DNA of 64,000 nt from contig JAKJXP020000166.1 in NCBI GenBank assembly GCA_022225965.2, positions 1-64,000 of the forward strand. The letters run 5' to 3'. The notes beneath the pieces are model-generated. The model did no database searches. It saw only the letters and a list, made by a program, of their open reading frames with translations, and was not told the origin of the DNA. The position numbers and the translations under genes were made by a program. Shown piece after piece: positions 1 through 12,904 of the stretch. The stretch comes from Diatrype stigma (lineage: Eukaryota > Ascomycota > Sordariomycetes > Xylariales > Diatrypaceae). The stretch's first letter is position 1. Each line of letters opens with the position of its first letter.

Positions 1-114
1 CCCTAACCCTAACCCTAACCCTAACCCTAACCCTAACCCTAACCCTAACCCTAACCCTAACCCTAACCCTAACCCTAACCCTAACCCTAACCCTAACCCT
101 AACCCTAACCCTAA
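1..114. repeat. Telomere: 19 tandem CCCTAA repeats
   Basis: Nineteen perfect CCCTAA hexamers occupy the first 114 bases, followed by one variant hexamer (GCCTAA) and then unique sequence. CCCTAA read inward is the C-rich strand of the TTAGGG telomere found in most filamentous fungi, so base 1 is at or near the physical chromosome end. Confidence 0.98.
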
Positions 115-3100
115 GCCTAAGCTTTAACCTTTTATGCAGCAACTTCACCTTACCCGCCAGCCTTAATTCGTTCTTAATACATTACCACTTAAATTAAATC
201 TTTCGTATATAATAACCATTATAAATAACCGCAAATTACGACTTATTATTAATACAATTAAAAACGAAAAAATATAAAAGCTAATTCGTTAAATTTCGTA
301 TATCTTTATTTTTAGCAATAAAAGCCATTATTAAAAACTTAAGCCGCTTATTCGTAATATTCCTATTTTTAGCATTAAAAAAAATTCATTTTATCGTACG
401 TTTAAAAAAAACCAAAAGCTTATTTAAATTATTATTAATTATACCAGCATTAAATAAATTACCGATATTTTTAAAAAGCTAATCGATATATTTTTTTTTA
501 TTATACCTTATTAGTTTTATCGTTTTTATAAAGAATTTGCAATATTAATTAAATTAAATGCCATTTTTATTTAAATATGTATTTATTATACGTATTTATA
601 TAAATCGCATATTAATAATATATAAATATTATTTTATTTAATTATTACGTTTTTAATAAAAATGGCTTAAAAACGATTTATTAAATAAAACATTATAAAT
701 ATTAAATTTTAAAATATAATAATCGGGCCTTAATTATTTTCGATTTATATAATCGATAAAAAATCGCCGGCATAAACATATAAAATATACGTAACTATTA
801 AAGTTAGCTTTTTTATAAATAAAATTATATATTTTTTATTAATTAATATAAATATTAAAGCGGCCTTATATATTTAAGTTTATAAATAGCTTAATATTGC
901 GCCGTATTAATAATATAAAATTAACGTTTATTATATATAGCCGTTTTATAACTGCTGATTTATTTTCGAAATTAATGCCATAAAACATAAATACGGAAGT
1001 TATAAAATATTAAAAAAAACATATATCTTTAAAAATAACATATTCGCAAAATTTCGAGCTAAAAAAAACGATAGGCCAAATATTTATAACGAAAATATTA
1101 ATTTAATTATAACCAAGCCATATACGATTTAGATTAAAAATAAACGGTTATAATTATAAGGCGACAAAATATTTAATATATATTCGCAAATAAAAAAAAA
1201 AACGCAAAATTAAGTTAAAAAAACATAAAAAATACGAGAAATTATCGTAATAAAAAAAAAGCTATTGCATTTATATTTAAAAGTTTTTTACGAAATAAAA
1301 TTAATGTTATAAAAATTATTATTATTAAAATTATTGTTATTAAATTAATAAATAAGGAATTACCAAAAATAAATTGCATATAAAGGCCGAATTAAAACAT
1401 ATTTTAAGCGGATATTATAATTATTAAGTTTTATTTATATAAACGAATAATTATTTTCGTAATAAAAACGGCCGCAATTAAATAAAATATCGAATATTAA
1501 GCCTTATAATATAAATACTTTAAAAACGGCTATATATAATAATTTAATAATAAATTTACGATTCGAAATATCGTATATTATTTAATATAAAGTAATACCT
1601 TAAAACTTATATATTATAATAGCATATGTAATAAATAAAGGAAATTACTTTCGATAATAAATAATACTTTTTACGATAAAATTTTATCGAATCCGAAAAA
1701 TAAACATAATAGCTTTGCTTTAATTGTTACGAAATTTGCGGCTATTCGAATTAATAAATGCCGGATTAATATAATTATTAAAAGCTATTATAATAATTTC
1801 CGAAGCATTATTTATAACGTTTAAACCTTAAGCTTAAGAAATATCGTATATCGTATCTTAAATTTCGTTTATAAAACCGATATAATTTTATAAGTTATAT
1901 ATTAATATAATCCGATATTTAATATAAATAAAAAAGCTTTTAAAAAAATTGCTAGCATTAAAAAAAACGGCTTTATTTATATTAAATCCTTTATATTTGG
2001 TATAAACCTAAATAATTAAATTTACAAACCGTATTATATAATTATGATTATATTAATTAATACGAGCCTTAATAAAATAAATGCGTATAATATTATCGAA
2101 ACTTATAATTTCGGCAAAAAAAAGCTTTATAACGTATTTAAATATTAATAACTTTTAAAAAGCGGCAAAAACCTTAAATTATCGTAACTTTAATAAGGCT
2201 TTATAAAATCGGATTTATTCGGATCCTTATTAGCATTAAATAATAATAAAAAATACCAAACGCTTAAAAGCTTTATATAATCCGTATTTAATAATATCGT
2301 AATATTTAATTAATTATTTAAAAATATATAACGGTTTATTTATAACGAAAGGTAATTAAAAGAAATCTTTAATAAGCAATATATTTAAATCGCCAAAATA
2401 ATTATTACGGCAATTAAGAAAAATCTTTTAAAGCCGTCGATTAATTTAATTTAAATTTTATAAGCCAAGCATGTTTTTTTTATCGATAATAAAAAAATAA
2501 ACGTTACGAAAACGCCGTTATAAAATATTTAATAAGCTAGCATTTTTTATTAAAAACTTATATTCGTTATTAATAAATAAACGAAATAAAGAATATAATA
2601 TTTAGCCGCTAATTTAATTATTAATTACGTTAATTAAAATAATTCGAATTACGAATAACTTATTTATTATAAATAATTATTAAAAATATAACGATATAAT
2701 TTTAATAAAATAAAACCTTTTAATTTTATTATCGTTATTAACGTATAATAATAATTATTTTAATTAATTACCGATAAAAAAGCTTTAATAATAATTAATT
2801 ATTATGTTATATATAATTCGTTATTTAGGATTTAAAGTTTTAATTATATTTAATGGCAAATTTTTAATATCGTAATTATCGGAATATTTTTTGCGGCATT
2901 TTTTTTAATAGCTACCGTTAATAAAGTTTTCGTAAACGTATTAATTAATATAAAAGAATTAATCGTAATTAATATTAATATTATGGCGGCTAAATAATTT
3001 AACGTTTTCTTATTTGGATAAAAAATTTAGCATTATTCGAATAATATATTGCTAATTTTTTAAAATAATATTATTCGCATTATTTAAGTTAGGCTCGAAC

Positions 3101-6100
3101 TTTTTATTATCGGATTAAATATTTTTTCGATTAATCGTATCGTAATAATTATTTTTATAAATATAATATTATATATAATATATATATGTTACGATATAAT
3201 TATCGAATTTAATTTCGTTATTAATTAATAATTCGTTAATATAATAATAAAAATAATTTAATAATAGCTTTATTTAATAAAAGTTAAAAAATTATTAATA
3301 AATTCGAATAAATTTATAATAAAGGAAATAATTTAATATTTTAGGTTATGCATTAATAATATGCCACTTTTTAAAGTCCTAACCTTTAAAATTTTAACGT
3401 TCGACGAATTCGAAATACGAAACGTATTTCATATATATACCTTTTTGCTTATATTTTTCTTAAGTTATAGCGCTTTTTTTAATTTCGTTGCTTTTACCAT
3501 TAAAGTTTAAGATTCGGATATGCTTTTTAAAAAGGCAACAATCGACGTTACGTATTATACGATTATTTTCTTATAAAGAAAGTTATAATAAATAATAATA
3601 AACTTTTTAAGCAAAATAATTCCTTTTTTCGATAAGTTTATTTATAAGCTTAAAAATAAACGAAAATATGAAATTATTATTAATTATATACGACAAAATA
3701 AATTAAATAATTTAAATATATGTAATAAATTATTATTCGAATTTGCCGTAATATTTAGTTATATAATTAATAATAGCCGCATCGTTAATATACGGAAAAA
3801 TATCCGTATTAATTAATTACGACATAATTATTAATAAATTAAATTAATTAAAATAAATATTATTACGTACGGTATTAAATAATTACCAAAATTTATTTTT
3901 TATTTTAATAACGCGAAATTTGTTTCGTATAAAGCGTAAAAAATTAAAGCGGCAAACGGGATTTAATAATTTTTCGTTTTTTTTCCGAATTTCGTTAGTC
4001 GCCTTTTTGGTAATCCGGAAATAATACGTAATAAAATATTTATAACGTTAATAACGGTTTACGATATTATTTAATTATTATTACGTAAGTTCCGTATAAA
4101 AAGAATTAATATATAACGAATTATTATTCGTATTGCCGCGGCCGATTTTTTAAAGCTTAGGATTTATGGCAATAATATAATAGCCCTAAATTTTAACGTA
4201 TATGTTTCGACCTTTTTATATGTCCATATTCGAAAAAAGATTACCTTTAAATTAATATAATTTATAAACGTAATCGTTATTATAATCCTATTATTCGAAG
4301 CGGTATTAAAAGTCGCCGAAATTAAATTTTTCCGCCAATACGATTTTTCGAAATAAAATAATCCGAAAAAAAAATGCCATATAGCAATATAAGGATTTTT
4401 ACGTAATAAGCGCCGAAATAAATTTATTCGTTTATATTCGTTTAATTGTTTTTATCGGTTAAATTTAAGCATATAACGATATAAATTCCATTAATAAAAA
4501 TTTATCGAATTTAAAATAATAAATATAAACGGCAGTTTTAAGTAATAAAAAAAGGCTTTTAATTTTCGCCGATGCTTATATTAAAAAAAACGAATGCCTT
4601 TAATAATATTTATAAATCGGATAATATAATTAAAAATAATTTATGCCTTAGGTTTATTCGAATTTTTAAAAGCCTTTTATAATTGGCGCTTAAAAATAAG
4701 CGAATTAAATTTCTTATTTATAAAATAACGGTTATAATTACGAACTTACTTACGTATTAAAGTATTTAATATAATATATCGAAAAATATAATACTTAATA
4801 AAGCGATTATTTTTTTAACGCATAATATAATTAAAATAATTTTAATATTTAATAATACGTTACCGAAATTTAATAAAATCGGCCTTATTATAAGGATAAA
4901 ATATAAAATACGTAAAAAAAAATAAAGCGCAAAATTAATTGAACTTATTAAAAAGAATTTATCGCATAAATAGCATTAAAAAATAATAAATAACGTTTAA
5001 TTAAATTATTTATAACGATATATTCGATTCCGAAAACGACGGATCATTTTTATTATCTTTTTTTAAGCGATTTAATTTAAATGTTTTAATAAATAAATTA
5101 AAAACCGCCGCTTTATTGTATGTATCGATATTTTTTAAAATAACTTCATTTATGAAATCCGTATCCGGATTTACCGTTATATATATTTTATTCGTTTCGT
5201 AAATATTAAGTAAGTCGTAAATATCGCCATTTTTAAATAATTAAAATAAGTTATAATAATTTAATATAAAATTTATATAATCCGGATAATTTGTAAAAAA
5301 AAAATTTAACCATATATATATAATTTAATAACGAATACGAAATCGCCGGCGAAATTAACGTTTTATTTCTGGAACATTATCGATATTTTTAAAACGAAAA
5401 AGAATTATGTCGAAATGCTTTAAAAATAAAGGCAATTCGTTATATACCTTATTAATATTACGTAAAAAATGCATAATATATTTCGTATATTTATATTATT
5501 AATTACGAATTTATAAAAAATTAATTAATTAATTAAATTATATAATAATAAAACGAATAATAAAAATATTAATTATAATATAAATTTTTATAATAAATAA
5601 TTCCTTAATTATTTTAAACGGAATAAGCTAAAAAAAAACGTAATTAAAATTTAAATTATTGCTAATAAAAAAATAAAAAGGCTCGTTTATTAATTTCTTA
5701 TTATTCTTTATTTAATAAATAATGCAAATATTTATATTTAATAATTTAATATCGAATTATTTATGCTAATAACGCGGGCAGAAATATATTTGCTCCGTTT
5801 TTAAGGCTTTATCGAATCGCCTTTTAATAGTTGCGTTTTTAAAAAATAACGTAAACTTTTGGTTATTGCCTTTATATTATATCGGCTTTTTGTCGAAATT
5901 ACGATATTTTAAAAATTAAATTTATTACCGTTATTTACGTTTAATTATTTAAAAAAACGCATAATTATATATTCGGAATTATTTTCGTTTTTGTATTCGA
6001 ATTCGCTTAAAAAATAAAAAAAACGAAAGATCGAAAAAAGCTTATAAATTATAATTAAGGCTAATATGTTATAGCTGGAAAAATTATAACGTTGGTTTTA

Positions 6101-6740
6101 ATATTAACGTCGATATACGTTTAGGCGTTACGTAATAATTAACCAAAACAAAAATACGAATAGTTCGAATAACTTAATTAAACGAACGATTATGCGGCTT
6201 ATTATACGGCTTATTACGCGGTTAAAAAATAAATAATGCCATAATTAAATTAAAAAATAATAAAAACGGCAAAAAAATAAATTAAATATATTAACGTAAC
6301 CGTATTTTTAATAATATTAAATTGGAAAATTATTTTATTAATAAATTTAAAAAACTTAAAATAATAAAAAATAAAAAAAGCAAATAATAATTAAAAATAA
6401 AATAAAATTAAATTTAAAAAAGGGTTTATAATATTAATTCGTTTTTTAAATTTAATTAAAACGTATCGTTATTAAAATTTAATTTGGTCCGTAAATTAAA
6501 TAATATCGGAATTTGCAACGGCTTTTTTTAATAATGTCGCTATAATCGGTAATTTCGTTAAATAATGTATTATTTAAAACGAACGGCAATTATACGAAAT
6601 AAATTATTTTAAACCTATTTATTACGATAATACATATTGCTAAGTATTTCGTAAATTAAATTTATACGACGTCGATTAAATTTAAGCAAATAACGTAACT
6701 AAATTATTAAAAAATAAAAAATCGAATAAAAATGGGCTAA
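115..6740. other. Telomere-adjacent RIP-degraded AT-rich block, no intact gene
   Basis: Apart from about 60 bases next to the telomere (121-180) that still contain CA and TG, this stretch is very AT-rich. CpA and TpG are rare, TpA is everywhere, and isolated CG/GC dinucleotides persist. No open frame of useful length survives on either strand. The pattern is what RIP leaves of formerly repeated DNA. The original element cannot be recognised by eye; a decayed telomere-linked helicase or retrotransposons are possible but not shown. Confidence 0.8.
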
Positions 6741-7300
6741 AGGCTAAAATTAAAAAGCTGGCTATTAAGAATTTAGAAATTAATAAGCCAATTATTAAAA
6801 AGCCAGAAATTAATAAGCCAAAAACTAATAAGCCAAAAATTAATAAATTACCTATTAAAAAGCCACTTATTAAAAAGCCACCTATTAAGGAGTTACCTGT
6901 TAAAAAGCCAGCTAAAAAGAAGCTGGCTAAAAAAAAGCTGGCTGGATAGGAACTGGTTAAAAAGGAGCTGGCTAAAAAGGAACTGGCTAGAAAGAAGCTG
7001 GCTAAAAAGAAGCTGGCTGGATAGGAGCTGGCTGGAAAGGAATTGGTTAGAAAGAAACTGGCTGGAAAGGAATTGGCTGGAAAAAAACTGGCTGGAAAGA
7101 AACTAACTGGAAAGGAACTAGCTAAAAAGGAACTAATTAGAAAAAAACTGGCTAGAAAGGAACTGGCTAAAAAGGAACTGGCTAAAAAAAAGCTGGCTAA
7201 AAAGAAACTGGCTAAAAAAGAACTGGCTAAAAAAAAACTGGCTAAAAAAAAACTAATTAAAAAGGACCAAATTAAAAAGAACCAGGAAATTAAAAAACCG
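6741..7300. repeat. 15-bp minisatellite (GCTGGCTAAAAAGAA-like)
   Basis: About 35 degenerate copies of a 15-bp unit, roughly CTGGCTAAAAAGGAA, run through this interval. Copies before 6890 are shorter and more diverged (for example AAATTAATAAGCC), while 6893-7290 is the regular core. The unit length is a multiple of three, so an artificial Lys/Leu/Ala-rich frame stays open from 7043 to 7309. I treat this as a repeat and not a gene. Confidence 0.85.
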
Positions 7301-7660
7301 CATATCTAAAGGTAATACGAAAAAGATTATTTATTACGGTATAAAAATAAAATGCCTATATAATAAAATAAAATTAATACCAATTCGAAATAAAAATATA
7401 AACATATATACGTTTTATAAAATATAATTGCAATAAAAAAGGCATTTTTAAATAAAAATATACAAATATCGCTTATAAATAAATTAATTTAATAATTAAA
7501 ATTATTAATAAGCATAGCAAATCTTGGAATTTATAAAATGATTTATATTAATAAAACTCGAAAAAGCTATATATAGGCTGCAAATAAGTTTCGAAAAACT
7601 TATAATGCGCTATATTATAACGAAAAGGCTGCGTATAAAACTTAAAAGAATTATGCATAA
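7301..7660. other. AT-rich RIP sequence between two minisatellites
   Basis: No gene is visible. The DNA is AT-rich with retained CG dinucleotides and leads into the 42-bp repeat array, with diverged copies of that repeat already visible from about 7570. Confidence 0.6.
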
Positions 7661-8045
7661 ATTATACGTAAAATTCGAAAAGGCCGTAATGCATTACGAA
7701 TAGGTTGCATATAAAATTTAAAAAAGCCGTAATATATTACGGATAAATTGCGGATAAAAATAAAAAAATCGTAATATATTGCAAATAAATTACGGATAAA
7801 AATAAAAAGATCGTAATGCATTATAAATGAATTACGGATAAAAATAAAAAGGTCGTAATACATTGCAAATGGATTGCGGATAAAAATAAAAAAGTCGTAA
7901 TATATTACGAATAAATTGCGAATAAAAATAAAAAGGTCGTAATATATTGCAAATAAATTACGAATAAAAATAAAAAAATCGTAATATATTACGAATAAAT
8001 TACGAATAAAAATAAAAAAATCATAATGCATCGCAAATAAATTAT
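7661..8045. repeat. 42-bp tandem repeat array (about 9 copies)
   Basis: The motif TCGTAAT recurs at 7769, 7811 and 7853, an exact 42-bp period, and the pattern continues at the same spacing to about 8040. Each unit contains TTGCAAATAAATTACGGATA-like sequence followed by an A-rich stretch. Because 42 is a multiple of three, the minus strand shows a repetitive 126-codon open frame (7651-8031) rich in Phe, Ile and Tyr. That frame is most simply a by-product of the repeat. Confidence 0.85.
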
Positions 8046-8872
8046 AAAGAAAAATAAAAAGATTTTTAAAAAAAGCTAAAATAATTTAATAATATAATAA
8101 AATATATAAATAAATTAAAGCAAGTTACGAAAAAATTATAAACAAATTAAAGCAAATCGAAATAAATTATAAGTAAATTGAAATAAACTTAAATGAAATC
8201 CAGAAATATAATAATGCTATTGGCCGTACGTATAAAATAAATGGATTTTGTTATTATTTATATATAATACTTATAAAAAATGGAAATTAATTGATTAGCA
8301 AAACGGAATTAATTGGTTCGACCAGTCGCCAAAACGAACGTAACGGGTCCGATTAATTATAGGCAAAAACGTTCGAAGTATTTCCTAAGCCTAAATTTCT
8401 GGATATAATTTCCGTATTACATTATTTTTACAAAATAATCTCCGGTTAAAATAATGTTATTTAATAGCTTTATTTAAAATTGGCCGTTTCGTATTTTAAA
8501 AAACTTTAAATAATTAATATCGCAATTAAATTTTTATATTTCGAATTAAAATAAAACGTACGGATTTTATTTAGTATTAAAAAAATAAATTTTTATATTT
8601 TATAAAAAAAAATTAATAAATGGTTTATTTAAAAATAAAATATATAATAAAGGTTTTAATTAATATTTAATTAATTAAACGAATTATTAAATAATATAAT
8701 TTTTATAAATAAAGGGCTTAAAAAATCCGTTAACGAAAAAAATCATAAAAGCTAAATTAAAATTTATAATTTATTAATTAAAACATTTTAAAAAGTTATT
8801 TACGATATATATTTTAAAATTAATTTAAAATTAATTTAAAATTAAAAAAATTAAATCTTAAAATTTTATACG

Positions 8873-8874
<2 letters not shown>
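8046..8874. other. AT-rich RIP sequence, nothing recognisable
   Basis: AT-rich with no open reading frame of note. Around 8290-8400 there is a slightly less altered patch that still contains GGTTCGACC and GGGTCC, but I recognise no element in it. Confidence 0.5.

Positions 8875-8964
<90 letters not shown>
8875..8964. repeat. (TTA)n microsatellite
   Basis: About 29 uninterrupted copies of TTA/ATT. A simple trinucleotide repeat inside the AT-rich block. Confidence 0.95.
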
Positions 8965-8965
<1 letters not shown>

Positions 8966-9109
8966 ATTAATTAAAATTATATAAAAACATTTATATATTT
9001 TAAAAATATTATTTAAAATTAAATTCGTTTTTTATAATTTTAATATTATTCGTTATTATTTTTATTTTAAAAATTATAAAGAAATAAATAAATATTATAT
9101 TATTATATT

Positions 9110-9114
<5 letters not shown>

Positions 9115-9144
<30 letters not shown>
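9115..9144. repeat. (AT)n microsatellite
   Basis: About 15 AT dinucleotides, marking the left edge of the heavily decayed part of the minisatellite array that follows. Confidence 0.9.
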
Positions 9145-9149
<5 letters not shown>

Positions 9150-10359
9150 TAATTAAAATATATATATAATTAATATTTAATTAATACGTTCGTATAATTA
9201 GCATTAAATTAATATATACGTATAATATAATTAAATTAATCGTATTTAAATAATACGTATATATAGCTATTATTTAATTAATACGTACGTATAATTAATA
9301 TTAAATTAATATATATATATAATATAAATAAATAAATTATATTTAAAAATAATTAATTATATTTAAAAATAATTAATAATATTTAAATAATACGTATATA
9401 TAGCTATTATTTAATTAATACGTATATATAATTAATATTTAATTAATACGTATATATAATATAATTAAATTAATCGTATTTAAAAATAATTAACCGTATT
9501 TAAATAATATATATGTAATTAATACGTACTTATAATTAATATTTAATTAATACGTATATATAATTATTATTTAATTAATACGTATATATAATTATTATTT
9601 AATTAATACGTATATATATATAAATTAATCGTATTTAAAAATAATTAATTGCATATTAATTAATTACGTATTAATAATTAATTATATATTAATAATTAAC
9701 CGTATTTAAATATAATTAATTTTCGTATATAATTAATTTATTTAAATTAATTTAAATTTTAAATATTAAAAGTAATATTATAATAAATAAATAAATAATA
9801 ATTTAATTGCTTATATAAATTAAATAATTAATAATAATCATATATAATTATAAATATAATTATAAATATAATTATAAATATTAATAATTTTAAATCGATA
9901 ATTTATATAAATAAAGAATATATTTAATTAATAAATTAAAATTATAATAAATAAATAAAATTAATTTTAATTAAATAACATTATTATAAAAGTTAATTAT
10001 TTATAATTTAAATTAAATTATAAATTAATTATATTAAAATTAATATAAATTATTTATAATTTAAAATAAACATTAAATTAATTCGTTAAAATTTAATTCA
10101 TATTAACATTAATCGTTTTAAAAATATATAAACCGTTATATATATATTAAGTTATTTTTTTATTTTAAATAATTGATTTTATTTAATTTTTATAAATAAA
10201 AAAGTAATATAATAATTTTTCGTTTTATTATAATATAAATAAATTTATAAATTTACGTTAATATTTAAATAAAATAATTAATCGTATTTAAATAATACAT
10301 ATATATAGTTATTATTTAATTAATATATATATATAATTAATATTTAATTAATACGTACA
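9145..10359. repeat. Heavily RIP-decayed copies of the ACGTAC/AATTGG minisatellite
   Basis: TTTAATTAATACGTATATATAAT and AATTAATCGTATTTAAA recur here. They are what the intact repeat units downstream (CCCAATTGGTACGTACGTACA and GGTCAACCGTACCCAAA) become when each C in CpA and each G in TpG is changed. The middle (about 9700-10,260) is less regular AT-rich DNA. Decay lessens from about 10,360 onward. Confidence 0.7.
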
Positions 10360-11220
10360 TATAGCCAATACCTAATTGATACGTACGTATAGCTAATACC
10401 CAATTGGTACGTACGTACAGCTAATACCCAATTGGTACGTACGTACAGCCAGCACCCAATTGGTACGTACGTACAATACAGCCAGGTTAACCGTACCCAA
10501 AAGTGGTCAACCGTACCCAAAGGTGGTCAACCGTACCCAAATGGTACGTACGTACAGCCACCACCCAATTGGTACGTACGTACGTACAGGTCAACCGTAC
10601 CCAAAGGTGATCAACCGCACCCAAAGGTGGTCAACCGTACCCAAATGGTACGTACATACAGCCATTACCCAATTGGTACGTACGTACAGCCAATACCCAA
10701 TTGGTACGTATGTACAGCCACCACCCAATTGATACGTACGTACGTACAGGTCAACCGTACCCAAAAGTGGTCAACCGTACCCAAATGGTACGTACGTACA
10801 GCCACCACCCAATTGGTACGTACGTACGTACAGGTCAACCGTACCCAAAGGTGGTCAACCGCACCCAAAGGTGGTCAACCGTACCCAAATGTACGTACAT
10901 ACAGCCATTACCTAATTGGTACGTACGTACAGCCAATACCCAATTGGTACGTACGTACAGCCACCACCCAATTGATACGTACGTATAGGTCAACCGTACC
11001 CAAAGGTGGTCAACCGCACCCAAAGGTGGTCAACCGTACCCAAATGGTACGTACGTACAGCCACCACCCAATTGGTACGTACGTACGTACAGGTCAACCG
11101 TACCCAAAGGTGGTCAACCGCGTACTGGTCAACCGCGTACTAGTGGTCAACCCCACCTAAATGTGGTCAACCCCCGTATGTGGTCAACCTGCTTAGGTTG
11201 ACCAAAGTCCTAGGGGTTAG
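10360..11220. repeat. Intact GC-containing compound minisatellite array
   Basis: Two unit types alternate. One is about 28 bp (ACCCAATTGGTACGTACGTA followed by CAGCCACC). The other is exactly 20 bp (GGTCAACCGTACCCAAAGGT). They combine into larger repeating blocks: the join CAGGTCAACCGTACC occurs near 10,586, 10,747, 10,829 and 11,090. The array ends in a perfect 9-bp inverted repeat, GGTCAACCT (11,182-11,190) and AGGTTGACC (11,195-11,203), then CCTAGGGGTTAGG. CpA and TpG are plentiful here, unlike the surrounding DNA. Several open frames cross it on both strands only because the units lack stops. Confidence 0.9.
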
Positions 11221-11437
11221 GATTTTAAGTTTTAATAACTTTTATATTAAATACGATAAAAATTAAATATTACGAACCGTAGCTTATAATATATAACGTT
11301 TTTTTATATAAATTATAAATTAATAATTTATTTTAAATCCGTTCGAAAAGCCGTTCGTATATATAATAACGTTTTTTTTTCGATAAAAATTACGGCTTTT
11401 TTAAATTAGCTTTTACGGAATTAAAAGTTTCGCTAAA
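11221..11437. other. AT-rich RIP sequence
   Basis: Short AT-rich spacer between the minisatellite and the 48/24-bp repeat. No gene or signal seen. Confidence 0.5.
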
Positions 11438-11821
11438 ACGTAAAACGATATAATCGTTAAAGCCGACGATTTCGAATAATAATTTCGCGGAATTAAGAAA
11501 TTTATTAAAGCCGACGGTTTTAAATAATAATTCCGCGAAATTAAAAGATTCATTAAAGCCGACGGCCTTAAATGGCAATTTTGCAGAATTAAAAAATTTA
11601 TTAAAACCGACGGCTTCGAATAATAATTTCGCAAAATTAAGAAATTCGTTAAAACGCAAAACGACGTAATCGTTAAAACTAACGGCTTTAAATAGCAATT
11701 CCGTAAAATTAAAAAGTTCATTAAAACGTAAAACGACGTAATTATTAAAAGTAATAACTTTAAATAATAATTTTAAAAAATAAAAAAATTCGTTAAAACG
11801 TAAAACGATATAATTATTTAA
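11438..11821. repeat. 48-bp plus 24-bp compound tandem repeat
   Basis: Units of exactly 48 bp begin at 11,462, 11,510, 11,558 and 11,606 (GCCGACGG then a TTTAAATAATAATTCCGCG-like body). A 24-bp unit (ACGTAAAACGACGTAATCGT plus TAAA) lies at 11,438, 11,654, 11,726 and 11,798, alternating with further 48-bp units at 11,678 and 11,750. Both lengths are multiples of three and the minus strand keeps an open frame with a 16-residue period (around AVGFN). This may be a relic of a repeat-containing protein gene or only a satellite. Confidence 0.85.
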
Positions 11822-11933
11822 GCCGAATTTATTACGAATTTTAATATTAATAAAATCGTCGGCGACGGTAATATTTTTAAGTCGTTTAAGCGATTACGTA
11901 TTAATGCCGTTTTTACGTTATAAATATTAATAC

Positions 11934-12300
11934 CGCTTTTATTAATAACAAAAATAAATAATTATTTTTAAAATTATGAAATTTTATATAATTCGAATTA
12001 TTTAAACGAAAATTCAAATTAAAACGATAGTAATAACGGTAATAATATCGATATTAATATTTTCATTTTTAATAATGCCATTTTATTAATAGCAAAAATA
12101 AATGCTTTTTTATTATTATTTTAATTAACGTTAATGACATAATAAAAATTAACGGTTATTTTTAAAAATTATAAATATTTATATTTTTTAAATTATTTAA
12201 ATTCGAATTCGAATTTAAACGATATTAATATCGATATCGATATTTTTATTTTTAATAATATCATTTTTATTAATAATAAAAATAAACCATATTAATACCG
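11934..12300. repeat. Dispersed repeat, copies 1 and 2 (about 150-185 bp each)
   Basis: Two similar segments (about 11,934-12,117 and 12,140-12,295) share AATAATTATTTTTAAAATTAT, then TCGAATTATTTAAA, then AAAACGAT with repeated ATATCGATATTAATAT, then TTTTCATTTTTAATAATGCCA. A third copy lies at 12,905-13,080 beyond the GC island. All are RIP-altered. Their origin is unknown. Confidence 0.7.
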
Positions 12301-12319
12301 TTTTTAATATATATATAAT

Positions 12320-12900
12320 ATTACGCGATCGACGGCCCGAAGAGCCATGCCGATATACGTTTAGTTTTAGCATAATAAGAAACCTTAAACCGAAGTCGAA
12401 AAAAAAATCTATTAATTCGTATCGAAATCGCTCTTTTAGTTACATATAAAAGGTATTTAAAACGGTCTTTGCCCGTTCTTTATTATAAAAAGGCCTAAAG
12501 CCATTTGTTAAATAAAAAAAAGGTTATAACGCGAAGCCGGTCCGGCTTTGCATCGCAACGTACGATATACGTATCATTAAATATGGTGCCGTTATGTTAA
12601 ATAAGCGAAGGTAGGTTATAAGGAAAAGGAAAAGGCGATGCGGGGTGGCCCGTACGGCCGGTGCATCGCTCCGAGTATAAATGAACCACCTGCCCTAGCC
12701 GGCGTCGACGCGACGACGACCTGACCGGCAGAACAAATTGTACACCGCCTTTAGGGTATAAATACCCTGCCCCCCCNNNNNNNNNNACCCCCCCCCCCCC
12801 CCCCCCCCCCCCCCCCGCCCGGAAAATTTTCCCTTTCTTCTTTTTTAATAATAATAACCAATCCGATACGTGACCTTTTCCCGCCATCGATTCGACCCTT
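12320..12900. other. GC-rich, low-RIP island with hairpins and an assembly gap
   Basis: This patch keeps ordinary sequence: GCGATGC (12,635-12,641) is matched by GCATCGC (12,663-12,669) with GGCC/GGCC inside; AAGCCGGTCCGGCTT forms a hairpin near 12,533; AGGGTAT/ATACCCT (12,753-12,768) is a palindrome containing TATAAAT. A run of C precedes ten N (12,777-12,786), and 29 C follow (12,788-12,816), so the assembly is uncertain. No convincing coding frame crosses it. It could be a non-coding element or a surviving fragment of a transposon or promoter. Confidence 0.6.
12777..12786. other. Assembly gap (10 N) inside a poly-C tract
   Basis: Ten unknown bases sit in a C homopolymer, so the true length of the tract and of the gap is unknown. 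Any open frame across this point on the minus strand is unreliable. Confidence 0.98.
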
Positions 12901-12904
12901 AAGG

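Noticed and set aside
115..6740. Telomere-linked RecQ helicase, common at fungal chromosome ends
   Set aside because: No helicase motif can be read through the RIP damage on either strand, so there is no support.
7043..7309. 88-codon Lys/Leu/Ala-rich frame
   Set aside because: By-product of a 15-bp minisatellite whose unit is divisible by three; no leader, no non-repeat part.
7651..8031. 126-codon minus-strand frame
   Set aside because: By-product of the 42-bp tandem repeat.
10432..11160. Open frames of 62-242 codons on both strands
   Set aside because: They lie wholly in the minisatellite, and the repetitive Arg/Thr/Tyr/Gln composition simply follows the units.
10360..11220. CRISPR-like spaced repeats
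   Set aside because: The intervening sequences are themselves repeated, the context is a fungal telomere and there are no cas genes.
12597..12887. 96-codon minus-strand frame
   Set aside because: Runs through ten N and a C homopolymer coding poly-Gly, so it is unreliable.
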